This document shows positions 32,148-47,625 of a stretch of DNA of 64,000 bases, one piece after another. This DNA is from JBLZUR01 sp048565625 (GTDB taxonomy: Bacteria; Pseudomonadota; Alphaproteobacteria; Sphingomonadales; Sphingomonadaceae): the NCBI RefSeq assembly GCF_048565625.1, contig NZ_JBLZUR010000002.1:2604001-2668000 (forward strand). Reading direction: 5' to 3'. How positions within the stretch are numbered: position 1 is the stretch's first letter; the number at the start of each line of letters is the position of its first letter. The notes beneath the pieces are model-generated. The model saw only the letters and a list, made by a program, of their open reading frames with translations, searched no databases and had not been told where the DNA came from. Position numbers and translations under genes: made by a program.

Positions 32148-32413
32148 GCGCCCCCGTTCATCTCGAGACCGTCGCGGCTGACTTCGCGGAAACGGTCGAC
32201 CGCATTGCCGATCTCACCGCGCACCTGACCCAGATCGACGCAGAATTTGAGTCGCTGGTCCAAACACTATGCGCCGCCCATGCGGCGGGGCGCTCCGTGC
32301 CCGCAGAGATCCAACGCGCATGCGAGCTCGATCGCCAGATCGAAAGCCTCAATGCTCAGCTCGCGGGTTCGATTGAGTACGCCACTTATTTGCTGAGTTC
32401 AGTAGGTGGCTGA
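32144..32413 (+). CDS. small hypothetical protein, helical
   Basis: An 89-residue acidic, mostly helical protein with heptad-like spacing (VDRIADLTAHLTQIDAEFESL), likely a short coiled coil. Start overlaps the preceding stop (ATGA), so the two are probably co-translated. No known family seen. Confidence 0.55.
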   Translation: MSAPVHLETVAADFAETVDRIADLTAHLTQIDAEFESLVQTLCAAHAAGRSVPAEIQRACELDRQIESLNAQLAGSIEYATYLLSSVGG

Positions 32414-32597
32414 GCATCTGCCCCCGTCGGGTGCAGCCTTACAGAAGGTGAAGGCGCCTCCGCCTCCGCGCCCGCTGGCCCTCGAGGTCGCGAAGCTTCT
32501 TGCACGAGAACTGGCACGCGCCGACCATCGGTGCCGCAAGGCAGTCACGGCTCAACCGGAGAAGGCGTTGGTGGTTGAAGATCGAGGTGATTGTTAG
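32406..32597 (+). CDS. possible small protein before the recombinase
   Basis: A 63-codon frame from GTG overlapping the previous gene by eight bases and ending 24 bp before the recombinase. It has a proline-rich start and a basic helix (LLARELARADHRCRK). Position in a tight operon supports it; the lack of a clear ribosome site does not. Confidence 0.35.
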   Translation: MAEHLPPSGAALQKVKAPPPPRPLALEVAKLLARELARADHRCRKAVTAQPEKALVVEDRGDC

Positions 32598-32620
32598 AGA
32601 GACCCGGGAATGAAAAGACG

Positions 32621-34366
<1,746 letters not shown>

Positions 34367-34386
34367 CCAACGTGCTCGCCCCAGAC

Positions 34387-34411
34387 GCAAAAGCCTCCGC
34401 TGGGCGGAGGC
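34387..34411 (-). terminator. Rho-independent terminator between 5S rRNA and tRNA-fMet
   Basis: An 8-bp perfect stem GCCTCCGC/GCGGAGGC with a three-base loop, followed on the minus strand by TTTTGCG. It should end most rRNA transcripts after 5S; tRNA-fMet would need read-through or its own promoter. Confidence 0.6.
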
Positions 34412-34480
34412 GTGCGGCCCTAGCGGGCGATAACATGTGAATGGGTTCGGATGTCCGATGCGCACCGGCGCCGGCCGCAA

Positions 34481-34598
34481 TGCCTGGCGACGACCTACTC
34501 TTCCATCGCTTAAGCGATAGTACCATCGGCGCTGTCAGGTTTCACGGCCGAGTTCGGGATGGGATCGGGTGGGTCACTGACGCTATGGCCACCAAGCA
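34481..34598 (-). rRNA. rrf: 5S ribosomal RNA
   Basis: About 118 nt. On the minus strand it contains the conserved CCCGAACTCGG and the GATGGTACTATCG stem regions. Ends are estimated from complementary termini (GCCTGGCGACGA and GTGGCCATAGCG). Located between 23S rRNA and tRNA-fMet. Confidence 0.93.
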
Positions 34599-34745
34599 AT
34601 GGGGCCGGCGCAGATGCGTGTCGGATATGGTTCGAAATCGATGCACCTTGATTGAAGGGTATTCAAAGGCGTCGCATATAATCCGCGATCTCGGACAGCC
34701 GACGAATGTCAGTGCTGTCGTTGATGGCGGGACTCTCAAGCGTGA

Positions 34746-37524
<2,779 letters not shown>

Positions 37525-37525
37525 G

Positions 37526-37882
37526 AGAGTCCACACCACCAACGACAGCACTGATCGAGCTGACCCACCCCGGTCGGCACACTTTCGCGTGCCGATCTTG
37601 GCGGTCCGTTCGTCAGCACCGCCGAGGCGATGCGGATTAAAATCTCAGCCTTTGTTTGTTTCGGCTTTCGGATCCACCTTGCGGTGGAACCGACAGCCGT
37701 CACGGCATCGATTTCTAGAACCCATTCACAATGTCAAAGAGGAAGCCTGAGCTTCCATAACCGCGGTCGCAACCGCGGAACTGGTTATCTTCATCTTGGA
37801 ATATCAACGTCACGCACCTTCGCCGACCTTCGTCGGCTCGGTAGATTTCCGGATCAACGCTTTGCGTCGCTCCACGGAAATC
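37526..37882 (-). other. internal transcribed spacer between tRNA-Ala and 23S
   Basis: 357 bp transcribed as part of the rRNA operon, with processing-stem sequences near 37520-37560 and no gene. Short open frames here are shadows. Confidence 0.8.
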
Positions 37883-37958
37883 TGGTGGAGCCTATCGGGA
37901 TCGAACCGATGACCTGATGCTTGCAAAGCAACTGCTCTCCCAGCTGAGCTAAGGCCCC
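37883..37958 (-). tRNA. tRNA-Ala (TGC)
   Basis: 76 nt with encoded CCA, acceptor GGGGCCT, anticodon loop TTTGCAA and normal T loop GGTTCGATCCC. Located in the 16S-23S spacer, 23 bp from tRNA-Ile. Confidence 0.97.
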
Positions 37959-37981
37959 GAAAGGTGAAAGCGTCAGGCGCA

Positions 37982-38058
<77 letters not shown>

Positions 38059-38261
38059 ATGCGCAGCGCTCACCCGCGCTAACCTCGTTAGCGCTGAGAC
38101 GCGCAAGCACGGCCGGCCTCGCGGGCGAGGACCGACGACGCGGCTTTGCCGCGTCGTAGCCGGGTGGCTACTTTTCCAAGATGAAGGGACATGAGGACGG
38201 CGGCTATGTTCTTTGGAAAGAGCGACGCACTTCCTGATCAAGTCAGGCGCAGTACGCTCGG

Positions 38262-39755
<1,494 letters not shown>

Positions 39756-40073
39756 TGTCCGACAACCACCCGGATGGAATTCCAGGAGGAGGCCGGCATC
39801 TCTGGGAGCCGTTCCTGCACAAATACACAAAACTTCTGGTGTTGCGTATGAGGACATATAGAACGGCTTAGCTTTAACCGATCGACCGAAACCCAGAGGC
39901 TTTCGGTAACCGGGGCCGCCGCCCACATGTCCCTTCATCAAACCGACAATGAGAAAGAGCGAACCGCCGAACCGGCACCTTTCCTTTCCCCCTATCGCTA
40001 GGTGGAGAGGCTTGGTACCGATTTAGCGGTGAACCGCGTTTCGCTGTTTGGCGAAGCGCCGTTGACGAGGGGC
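39756..40073 (-). other. rRNA operon leader
   Basis: About 310 bp from the predicted start of transcription to 16S. It contains a boxA-like GCTCTTT (in reverse at 39954-39960) for antitermination and complementary processing-stem sequences. No gene. Confidence 0.6.
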
Positions 40074-40102
40074 TATCTAGGTGGGGTCGCTCCGGCCGTC
40101 AA
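40074..40102 (-). promoter_or_regulatory. rRNA operon promoter
   Basis: On the minus strand, TTGACG (40102-40097), a 17-bp spacer and TAGATA (40079-40074) form a good alphaproteobacterial rRNA promoter. It lies about 320 bp before 16S. Confidence 0.7.
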
Positions 40103-40239
40103 ACGCTTTTTCGACCGATCCGCGACATTTTGATGAAAACGCTTGTTTTCAATGGTTTGCTGGAGGCCGAGATGCAGCGCTCGGCGCGTACCGCCGCGAA
40201 TCGCGATTCGGGAATCGGCTCAAACCCGTGAGAATCGGC

Positions 40240-40671
40240 TCAGGCGGTGGTGATGTAGTCCCGCATCGCCCGGGTTTCGGCCTCCATGCCGTCGATCCGG
40301 AACTTCACCAGGTCGCCGATCGACACCACGCCAACCAGCGCACCGCTCGAGTCGACCACGGGCAGATGCCGGATTCGCCGGCGCGTCATGGTCGCCAGCG
40401 CCTCGATCACGCCGGTGTCCGGCCGAGCCGTCACCGCCGGCGTGGTCATCGCCTCCGACAGGCGGCGCGACACGAAGGCGGGCCCTTCCTTGCGAATGCC
40501 GTAGAGGAGGTCGCGTTCGGAGAAGATGCCGGCGATCCGCCCCCCGTCCATCACCGGCAGCGCGCCGACTCGGCGGTCGGCGAGGAGGGCGACGGCCGCC
40601 TCGACACGTTCGCTCTGCTCGACCGTGAAGACGTCGCTGCCCTTGCGCGCCAGAACCGATGCAATCGTCAT
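40240..40671 (-). CDS. CBS-domain pair protein
   Basis: A 143-residue protein consisting of two CBS domains (about 8-65 and 73-135; GALPVMDGGRIAGIFSERDLLYG and RHLPVVDSSGALVGVVSIGDLVK). Such stand-alone CBS pairs usually bind adenine nucleotides and regulate partner proteins. The start ATG at 40671 is chosen from the beginning of the domain; upstream frame is the shadow of the neighbouring gene. Its stop lies next to the rRNA leader. Confidence 0.9.
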   Translation of the reverse strand: MTIASVLARKGSDVFTVEQSERVEAAVALLADRRVGALPVMDGGRIAGIFSERDLLYGIRKEGPAFVSRRLSEAMTTPAVTARPDTGVIEALATMTRRRIRHLPVVDSSGALVGVVSIGDLVKFRIDGMEAETRAMRDYITTA

Positions 40672-40782
40672 CGTCCTCGTCCTTTCGCTGTCACCCTCTA
40701 CGTATCTTTGCGTCCGGTCTGCGCCGGATCCGTTGATGATCCCACGCGCTGCGTCCAAATGGAAGCGAAGGAGACGAGAAAG

Positions 40783-41043
40783 ATGGGCGCACTGAACGAT
40801 CCGGATCGCGCGGCGACCGCCTGGGCGCGCTTCCGCAAGCTGATGTGGTGGATGGTGCTCGCCGCCGTCCTCACCATCGTCGTCGCGCTGCTCTATCTGG
40901 TGCAGGGCGGCGGTATCCTGACCTGGACGATGATCTTCGCCACGATCGGCGGTGTCGGCGGGTCGGTGCTCCTCGCCTCCGCGCTGATGCTGCTGATCTT
41001 CATGAGCGCGGGCAGCGGCCATGACGACGAGATCGGGCACTGA
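40783..41043 (+). CDS. small two-helix membrane protein
   Basis: An 86-residue protein with two hydrophobic helices (about 20-42 and 48-74) and an acidic C terminus. ATG at 40783 is preceded by AAGGAGA. The preceding basic N terminus (RFRKLMWW) predicts cytosolic ends. Divergent from the CBS protein, convergent with the DUF4167 gene. Function unknown; similar short proteins are common in sphingomonads. Confidence 0.75.
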   Translation: MGALNDPDRAATAWARFRKLMWWMVLAAVLTIVVALLYLVQGGGILTWTMIFATIGGVGGSVLLASALMLLIFMSAGSGHDDEIGH

Positions 41044-41059
41044 CCCCTGAAACGAGAAA

Positions 41060-41088
41060 GGGCGGCGACCCGATCCGGATCGCCGCCC
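41060..41088. terminator. hairpin terminator between convergent genes
   Basis: GGGCGGCGA and TCGCCGCCC form a nine-pair stem. On the minus strand it is followed by TTTCTCGTTTC, so it fits best as terminator of the DUF4167 gene, and may also stop the plus-strand gene. Confidence 0.65.
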
Positions 41089-41115
41089 CTTCAGGCTAAT
41101 TATCGAACGAGGGTC

Positions 41116-42045
41116 TCAGACCTCGGCGACCGCCGCCTCGGCGCGCGGCCGGCGGCCACGGCGCGGGCGCGGGCGCGGAGCCTCTTCGGCGACATCGGTA
41201 TCGTTCGCCTGGACCGGCACTGCGGGAGCAGCAGGCGCGGCCGGCGCCTCGGTGCGGACCGCGGGCGGCAGGCGATCGGCGTCGAACCGCTCGGGTGCGG
41301 CCTCCTCCGCGTCGCGCTTGCGGGGACGGCCCCGGCGCGGGCGAACGGTCTCGGACGGGATCGGCGCGGACTGCTCGGGATAGTCGAGCTGCTGCGGCTC
41401 CATGACGACGGGCAGTTCGGCCTGCTCGCGCGGCTTGGTCTCGACCCGCTCGCGGCGCTCACGCCGTTCGCCGCGCTCCGGGCGCTCGGCGCGTTCCGGC
41501 CGCTCGGCACGCTCCTGACGTTCGGGACGGTCCTGACGCTCGGCCCGATCCGCACGCTCGACCCGCTCGGGACGATCCTGGCGCTCGGCACGCTCCGGCC
41601 GCTCGGACCAGTCGCGGCGCTCCTGCCGTTCCTGGCGCTCGGGCTGCTGCTCGGCGGTCTCACCGCGGCCGTCCTCATCGAAGAAGTCGTCACTATCCGA
41701 CATGTCATCGCGGTCGAAGCGGCGCGGCTGGTTGTCCTCGAACCGCGAACGGCTGTCGGCGAGCACGCGGAAGTAATGATCGGCGAACTGGAGATAATAC
41801 TCCGTCATCACGCGATCGCCCTGCATCTGCATGTCGCGGGCGAGGTTCTTGTATTTCTCGTGCAGCTGGGCGGCATTGCCGCGCGCACGATTGTCGATCC
41901 GGTTGCCCTGCTCCGGGCGATTGGAGCCATTTTGCGGCCGAGCGCCGCCACGGCCGCGACGGCGGCCGTTCTGACGATTGTTGATCAACGCTTCGCTGTC
42001 CTCGTCACTGGTGGTCGGTTTCCGCCACTCCATCGTCCGGGCCAT
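41116..42045 (-). CDS. DUF4167-domain protein with long Glu-Arg repeat
   Basis: A 309-residue protein. Residues about 20-105 match the alphaproteobacterial DUF4167 domain (RRRGRGGARP, NAAQLHEKYKNLARDMQMQGDRV, YYLQFADHYFRV). Residues about 130-205 are an ER/PER repeat of charged heptad-like units, and the C terminus is Ala/Pro/Arg-rich with AT-hook-like PRRGRPRKR and PRPRRGRRPR. This suggests a nucleic-acid-associated, largely disordered protein; function unknown. Located beside prmC-prfA, as is common in alphaproteobacteria. Confidence 0.88.
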   Translation of the reverse strand: MARTMEWRKPTTSDEDSEALINNRQNGRRRGRGGARPQNGSNRPEQGNRIDNRARGNAAQLHEKYKNLARDMQMQGDRVMTEYYLQFADHYFRVLADSRSRFEDNQPRRFDRDDMSDSDDFFDEDGRGETAEQQPERQERQERRDWSERPERAERQDRPERVERADRAERQDRPERQERAERPERAERPERGERRERRERVETKPREQAELPVVMEPQQLDYPEQSAPIPSETVRPRRGRPRKRDAEEAAPERFDADRLPPAVRTEAPAAPAAPAVPVQANDTDVAEEAPRPRPRRGRRPRAEAAVAEV

Positions 42046-42263
42046 TCCCGGTCGTCATGTTGCACAGCCCCGGCGCACGGCCCCGCACCGGCGGAACCCT
42101 CGCCCTATCGTCAGCCGCCGATGATCGACGAGTGAGCAATGTGGGGTCGGCAAACGTGGGGTTTCGAGCAATCGCTGCTGAAAATACCCCCGTCCCGACT
42201 TTGCATGTAGGGCTTTGCAGGGCCGCCGCCAAGGGGAAAACGCCGGTCGCGGAGGTCGCGCGA

Positions 42264-43100
42264 TCAATAATGGGACGAGGATGCCACCACGCAGCGCGTA
42301 ATACCGGCAAGATCCTGACGCAGATCAGTCCGCAGCCCCTCGGCGTGCAGCAACACCGCCACATTCGCCGCCTGACCCTGCCCCACCTCCAGGCAGGCGA
42401 TCCCGCCGGGCGCGAGATAGCCGCGCAGCAGAGGCGCGATCCGGCGGTAATCCTCCAGCCCGTCCGCCCCCGCATAGAGCGCGCCCGCCGGCTCGAACGC
42501 CGCCACCTGGCGCGGAAGATTCTCGCCTTCGCGGATATAAGGCGGATTGCACAGGATCAGGTCGAAGAACCCCTCCGCCGCGTCCCAGCCGCCCTCCAAG
42601 AAGGCGACCCTGTCATGCAACTGCAGCGCCCGCGCATTCTCCCCCGCAATCGCCAGCGCCTCGGCGGACTGATCCACCCCCACCCCATGCGCCTGCGGCC
42701 ATTCCGCCAGGGCCGCGAGCAGCAGCGCGCCCGATCCGGTGCCGAGGTCGAGCACCGTCGCCGGCCCGGCCTTTCCGAAATGCTCGACCGCCGCCTCGAT
42801 CAGCGTCTCCGTATCAGGACGCGGGATCAGCACGCCGGGCGCGACCTTCAGCTCGATCGTCCAGAAGGCGCGGGTGCCGGTGATATAGGCGACCGGCTCA
42901 TGCGCCAGCCGCCGGTCGAGGAGGAGCGGGAAGGCGACGGGTGCGTCCGCCTCAAGCGCATCGAGGATCATCCGGTCGCGACTGACCCCCAGCGCGTGGG
43001 CCATCAGCAGCTCGGCATCGAGTCGCGGCGTATCCGACACCCCGGCCAGCACCGCCGCCGCCTCCCGCAAGGCCTCCGGGATCGACTTGGACTCACTCAC
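42264..43100 (-). CDS. prmC: peptide chain release factor N5-glutamine methyltransferase
   Basis: A 278-residue SAM-dependent methyltransferase that modifies the Gln of the GGQ motif in release factors. The SAM motif VLDLGTGSGAL and the catalytic NPPYIREGE are clear, and the N-terminal helical domain contains DAELLMAHALG. Its substrate RF1 is encoded just upstream on the same strand, separated by a repeat block. Start ATG at 43100. Confidence 0.95.
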   Translation of the reverse strand: MSESKSIPEALREAAAVLAGVSDTPRLDAELLMAHALGVSRDRMILDALEADAPVAFPLLLDRRLAHEPVAYITGTRAFWTIELKVAPGVLIPRPDTETLIEAAVEHFGKAGPATVLDLGTGSGALLLAALAEWPQAHGVGVDQSAEALAIAGENARALQLHDRVAFLEGGWDAAEGFFDLILCNPPYIREGENLPRQVAAFEPAGALYAGADGLEDYRRIAPLLRGYLAPGGIACLEVGQGQAANVAVLLHAEGLRTDLRQDLAGITRCVVASSSHY

Positions 43101-43143
43101 GCGCCTACTCCGCCCAATTGCGACGACCCCAAACCCTCCATGG

Positions 43144-43322
43144 CCGTTCGCGCTGAGCCTGTCGAAGCGCCAGCACCACGCGCATCACAGCACTTCGACA
43201 AGCTCGGTGCGAACGGGCGGGTTGAAACACGGTGTCAACTCCAAGGCCCGTTCGGGCTGAGCCTGTCGAAGCCCCAGCACACCGCGTGTCACAGCACTTC
43301 GACAAGCTCAGTGCGAACGGCC
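43144..43322. repeat. two copies of the CGTTCGNGCTGAG...CTTCGACAAGCTCAG palindromic repeat
   Basis: Each unit (43144-43218 and 43247-43322) has arms CTGAGCCTGTCGAAG and CTTCGACAAGCTC(A/G)G flanked by GTTCG/CGAAC, able to fold into a long hairpin. Same family as at 47468, 49583, 51075, 56761 and 58450. REP-like; lies between prmC and prfA. Confidence 0.85.
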
Positions 43323-43339
43323 GGGTGCAGGGAAGCCCC

Positions 43340-44419
<1,080 letters not shown>

Positions 44420-44580
44420 TGTTCCCTCTCCCCTTGCGGGAGAGGGTGGCCGCAGGCCGGGAGAGGGGTGCGCCGACGCCGGCTCGATGCCGGCGGCGGC
44501 GCGTGTCGCGCCGCACCCCTCTCCCTCCCATGCTGCGCATGGGCCCCTCCCTCTCCCGCAAGGGGAGAGGGGCAGAGTCC
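44420..44580. repeat. CTCTCCC-type palindromic repeat block
   Basis: Inverted arms of CCCTCTCC-CTTGCGGGAGAGGG type occur at both ends, with GAGAGGGGTGCG and its complement inside, giving a large hairpin between hisS and prfA. A variant of the CTCCCCC repeat family found at 46484, 51251, 52560 and 59617. Confidence 0.8.
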
Positions 44581-44588
44581 AGCGCCAC

Positions 44589-45818
44589 TCACTTGGCAGT
44601 CACCAACGCCATCACTCGATCGAGGAACCCTGCATCGCCGCGCGGCGACAGGTGCAGCACACCATCCCGCAATCCAACGCTCAGGATCATCTGCGCGGGC
44701 ACCTTCGCCGCCTTGTCGAAGCGCTTGCGCGGCGAGCCGGACATGATCGCGTCGGCCGAGAGACCCGCGCGCCGCAAAGAGGCCAGTGCCCTCACCGCCT
44801 CACTGGCAACCGCATCATCCTCAACGGCGATAATCACATCCAGCAGCTCCACCACCGGCTCTTCGATCAACATCGCCAGCCGCTCGATCCCCGCCGCCCA
44901 GCCGACCGCCGGCGTATGCGGCCCGCCCAGCGTCTCGATCAGCCCATCATAGCGCCCGCCGCCGAGCACCGTACCCTGCGCACCCAGCCGGTCGGTGACG
45001 AACTCGAACGCCGTATGCCGGTAATAATCGAGGCCGCGAACCAGCCGCGCATTGCGCGTCCACGCCACGCCCGCCGCATCCAGCCCCTTGGTCACGGCCT
45101 CGAAGAACGCGCCCGCCTCCGCCGACATCGACGCATCGATATCCGGTGCGGCATCCGCGATCGGCCGGTCGCGCGGGTCCTTCGAATCGAGGATGCGCAG
45201 CGGGTTCTTATCCAGCCGCGCCACGCTCTCCTCGGACAGCTCCCCGCGATGCGCCTCGAAATGCGCGACCAAGGCCGCCCGCCAGGCATCCCGCGTCGCA
45301 CTGTCGCCCAGCGTGTTGAGCTGCAGCGTCACGCCATCGCTGACCCCCAGTTCGCGCAGCAATTGATCCGCGAACACCAGCAACTCGACATCAGCCGCCG
45401 GCTCGGCCGCGCCGATCACCTCGGCGTCGAGCTGGTGGAACTGCCGGAACCGCCCCTTCTGCGGCCGCTCGTATCGGAACAGCGGCCCATGCGTACCGAC
45501 CTTCAGCGGCGCATATTGCTGCCACCCCTCGGTCAGGTACGCCCGCGCGATCCCGGCGGTGAACTCCGGCCTGAGCGTCAGCGAATCGCCGCCGCGATCC
45601 TCGAAGGAATACATCTCCTTCGACACCACGTCGGTCGTCTCGCCGAGCGAGCGGGAGAACACCGCCGTCGCCTCGAACACCGGCACCTCGATCCGGCCGA
45701 ATCCGTACAGCTTGCGGACGCGCTCGAAGGTGGCAACCACCGTTTCGAAGCGGCGGGCGGCATCACCGATCATGCTCTGGGTGCCGCGGATCTGCTGCGG
45801 CGTCGTGGGCTTGCTCAT
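44589..45818 (-). CDS. hisS: histidyl-tRNA synthetase
   Basis: A 409-residue class-II aminoacyl-tRNA synthetase. Motif 2 (GPLFRYERPQKGRFRQFHQ), the histidine A signature (ARLVRGLDYYRHTAFEF) and motif 3 (AVGWAAGIERLAM) are present, then an anticodon-binding domain. The ATG at 45818 (MSKPTTPQQIRGTQ) is preferred to an open extension to 45866. Confidence 0.96.
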   Translation of the reverse strand: MSKPTTPQQIRGTQSMIGDAARRFETVVATFERVRKLYGFGRIEVPVFEATAVFSRSLGETTDVVSKEMYSFEDRGGDSLTLRPEFTAGIARAYLTEGWQQYAPLKVGTHGPLFRYERPQKGRFRQFHQLDAEVIGAAEPAADVELLVFADQLLRELGVSDGVTLQLNTLGDSATRDAWRAALVAHFEAHRGELSEESVARLDKNPLRILDSKDPRDRPIADAAPDIDASMSAEAGAFFEAVTKGLDAAGVAWTRNARLVRGLDYYRHTAFEFVTDRLGAQGTVLGGGRYDGLIETLGGPHTPAVGWAAGIERLAMLIEEPVVELLDVIIAVEDDAVASEAVRALASLRRAGLSADAIMSGSPRKRFDKAAKVPAQMILSVGLRDGVLHLSPRGDAGFLDRVMALVTAK

Positions 45819-45907
45819 ACTGGCCGCGCCTCTAGCGGCTGCGGGCGAAACAAAAAAGGTCCGCACCGGCTTGAGCGCGTAACAATCTGGCGATACTGCA
45901 CCGCACC

Positions 45908-46477
45908 ATGAACATCGATCTTATCCCGATCGGGGACAACCCGCCGCACGAACTCAACGTCGTCATCGAAGTCCCGACGGGCGGCGAGCCGATCAAATAC
46001 GAGTTCGACAAGAAGTCGGGCGCCTTGTTCGTGGACCGCATCCTGCATACGCCGATGCGCTACCCGGCGAATTACGGCTTCGTGCCCCACACGCTTTCGC
46101 CGGACGGCGATCCGCTCGACGCGCTGGTCATCGCGCGTTCGCCGTTCGTCCCCGGCTGCGTCGTCCGCGCCCGCCCGATCGCGGTCCTGAAGCTTGAGGA
46201 TGAGGCCGGCGGCGACGAGAAGCTCGTCTGCGTTCCCTCCGACAAGACCTTCCCCTATTACCACGACGTCGCGGAAAAGGACGATTTGCCCGAGATCGTG
46301 ATGCAGCAGATCGAACACTTCTTCACCCATTACAAGGATTTGGAGAAGAAGAAGTGGGTCCGCATCGGCGCCTGGGGCGACACCGCCGAGGCCAAGCAGA
46401 TCATCCTCGAAGCGATCGCACTCGCCGAGGCCAAGAAGGCCGCCACTGGCACCGACGCAGGCGCAAAGCAGCTTTGA
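45908..46477 (+). CDS. ppa: inorganic pyrophosphatase
   Basis: A 189-residue family-I soluble pyrophosphatase. The active-site signature DGDPLDALV and the metal-binding regions KYEFDKKSG and HYKDLEKKKW are intact. It hydrolyses pyrophosphate from biosynthetic reactions such as tRNA charging; divergent from hisS with 89 bp between them. Confidence 0.96.
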   Translation: MNIDLIPIGDNPPHELNVVIEVPTGGEPIKYEFDKKSGALFVDRILHTPMRYPANYGFVPHTLSPDGDPLDALVIARSPFVPGCVVRARPIAVLKLEDEAGGDEKLVCVPSDKTFPYYHDVAEKDDLPEIVMQQIEHFFTHYKDLEKKKWVRIGAWGDTAEAKQIILEAIALAEAKKAATGTDAGAKQL

Positions 46478-46483
46478 CCATCA

Positions 46484-46620
46484 TCCTCCCCCGCAAGGGG
46501 GAGGTGGCAGGCGCAGCCTGACGGAGGGGGAGGACAGGGATGTCTTCCACTGACGGGCGCACCGCCGCCCGCCCCCTCCGTCGCTTGTCAGCGCCACCTC
46601 CCCCTGGCTGGGGAGGATCA
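46484..46620. repeat. CTCCCCC...GGGGGAG palindromic repeat block
   Basis: Starts TCCTCCCCCGCAAGGGGGAG and ends in the complementary CTCCCCCTGGCTGGGGAGGA, with GACGGAGGGGGAGGACAG and its inverse inside. Located between two convergent genes, so it may also stop transcription. Confidence 0.82.
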
Positions 46621-46631
46621 CAGGGAAGCGC

Positions 46632-47411
46632 CTACTCCGCCGCCGCCCGCTTCTCCCCATAGGTGATCTGAATGCTCACCCACTCGCCCACCAGCCGGCG
46701 GGTGCCGACGCGCGGCGGGAGCACGCGGAACTGCCACGCCGCCTCCCGCACCGCCCGCGCGAAGCCGGACCCACGCGGGCTCTCCTCTAGCTCCACGCAA
46801 TCCTCCACCCGGTTGTCCGCCACCGTGCGGCAGGCGATCAGCCCCCAGCCGGTCCGCGCCCGCACCTTCGGCAGGTAGAACGCCAGCTCCGCATTGGTCG
46901 GCTCGCGATACCAGTCCGCCCCGTAGAGCGGCTCGCCGTGCGGCCCCGAATGGCCGCCGGTCCCCGCCCCGCCCCCCGACGGCGGCGCACCACCGCCATC
47001 CGCACCGCCGCCACCGCGCGGCACCGAAGGCAGCCGCGACACATCCGTCGCCGCGAAGTCCGCGCCGCTCATTTCCAGGATCCCGAGCCCTCCGCCCTGC
47101 GCCTCCGCCGCCGCACTCTCCTTCGGCGCGGGTCGCGGGGTCGGCTGCGCGGCCGCGCGCGTTTCGGCCGCCGCCTTCACCGTGGCCTTCTGCGGCGAGG
47201 CCTCCGGCGTCGCCTCCTCCGCAGGCGCCAGATCGAAGGTGATCGTACCCCGCTTCACCATCGGCACGAAATGCTTCGCCGGCGCCGCGAGCGTCAGCAG
47301 CATGAGGAGCAGCAGCAGGTTGATCCCCACCGCCACCGCGATGCCCGCCACCCGCTCCCGGAGCGGCGGCTGACCGGGGTACGATTCGAGTTGGCGATCC
47401 GCCCGGTTCAT
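46632..47411 (-). CDS. TonB-like protein
   Basis: A 259-residue protein with one N-terminal membrane helix (about 23-44), a Pro/Ala-rich and Gly-rich periplasmic spacer (70-165) and a C-terminal domain with RTGWGLIACRTVADN and EAAWQFRVLPPRVGTR, as in TonB C-terminal domains. It could transmit energy to TonB-dependent receptors, but no ExbB/ExbD genes adjoin it and the spacer is short. The ATG at 47411 is chosen over an open extension. Confidence 0.75.
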   Translation of the reverse strand: MNRADRQLESYPGQPPLRERVAGIAVAVGINLLLLLMLLTLAAPAKHFVPMVKRGTITFDLAPAEEATPEASPQKATVKAAAETRAAAQPTPRPAPKESAAAEAQGGGLGILEMSGADFAATDVSRLPSVPRGGGGADGGGAPPSGGGAGTGGHSGPHGEPLYGADWYREPTNAELAFYLPKVRARTGWGLIACRTVADNRVEDCVELEESPRGSGFARAVREAAWQFRVLPPRVGTRRLVGEWVSIQITYGEKRAAAE

Positions 47412-47467
47412 CTGAGACGGGCCGTAGCTTCGCCGAAGGAAGACGGCAATCAGGCCCACCTTTCTAC

Positions 47468-47563
47468 GAGCACCCGTTCGTGCTGAGCGAAGTCGAAGCA
47501 TGGGCAGCCAACGCCGCGCCTTTCACCCGTCCTTCGACTACGCTCAGGACGAACGGGTGCGGG
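47468..47563. repeat. CGTTCG...CGAACG palindromic repeat
   Basis: Arms CACCCGTTCGTGCTGAG and CTCAGGACGAACGGGTGC enclose CTTCGACT-type inner arms. Same family as at 43144; between divergent genes. Confidence 0.8.
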
Positions 47564-47625
47564 CTGGACGCGCCGCCCTGTGAACGGCAAACCGCATCAT
47601 CCGAACGTCAGAACGAAAGCCTCCC

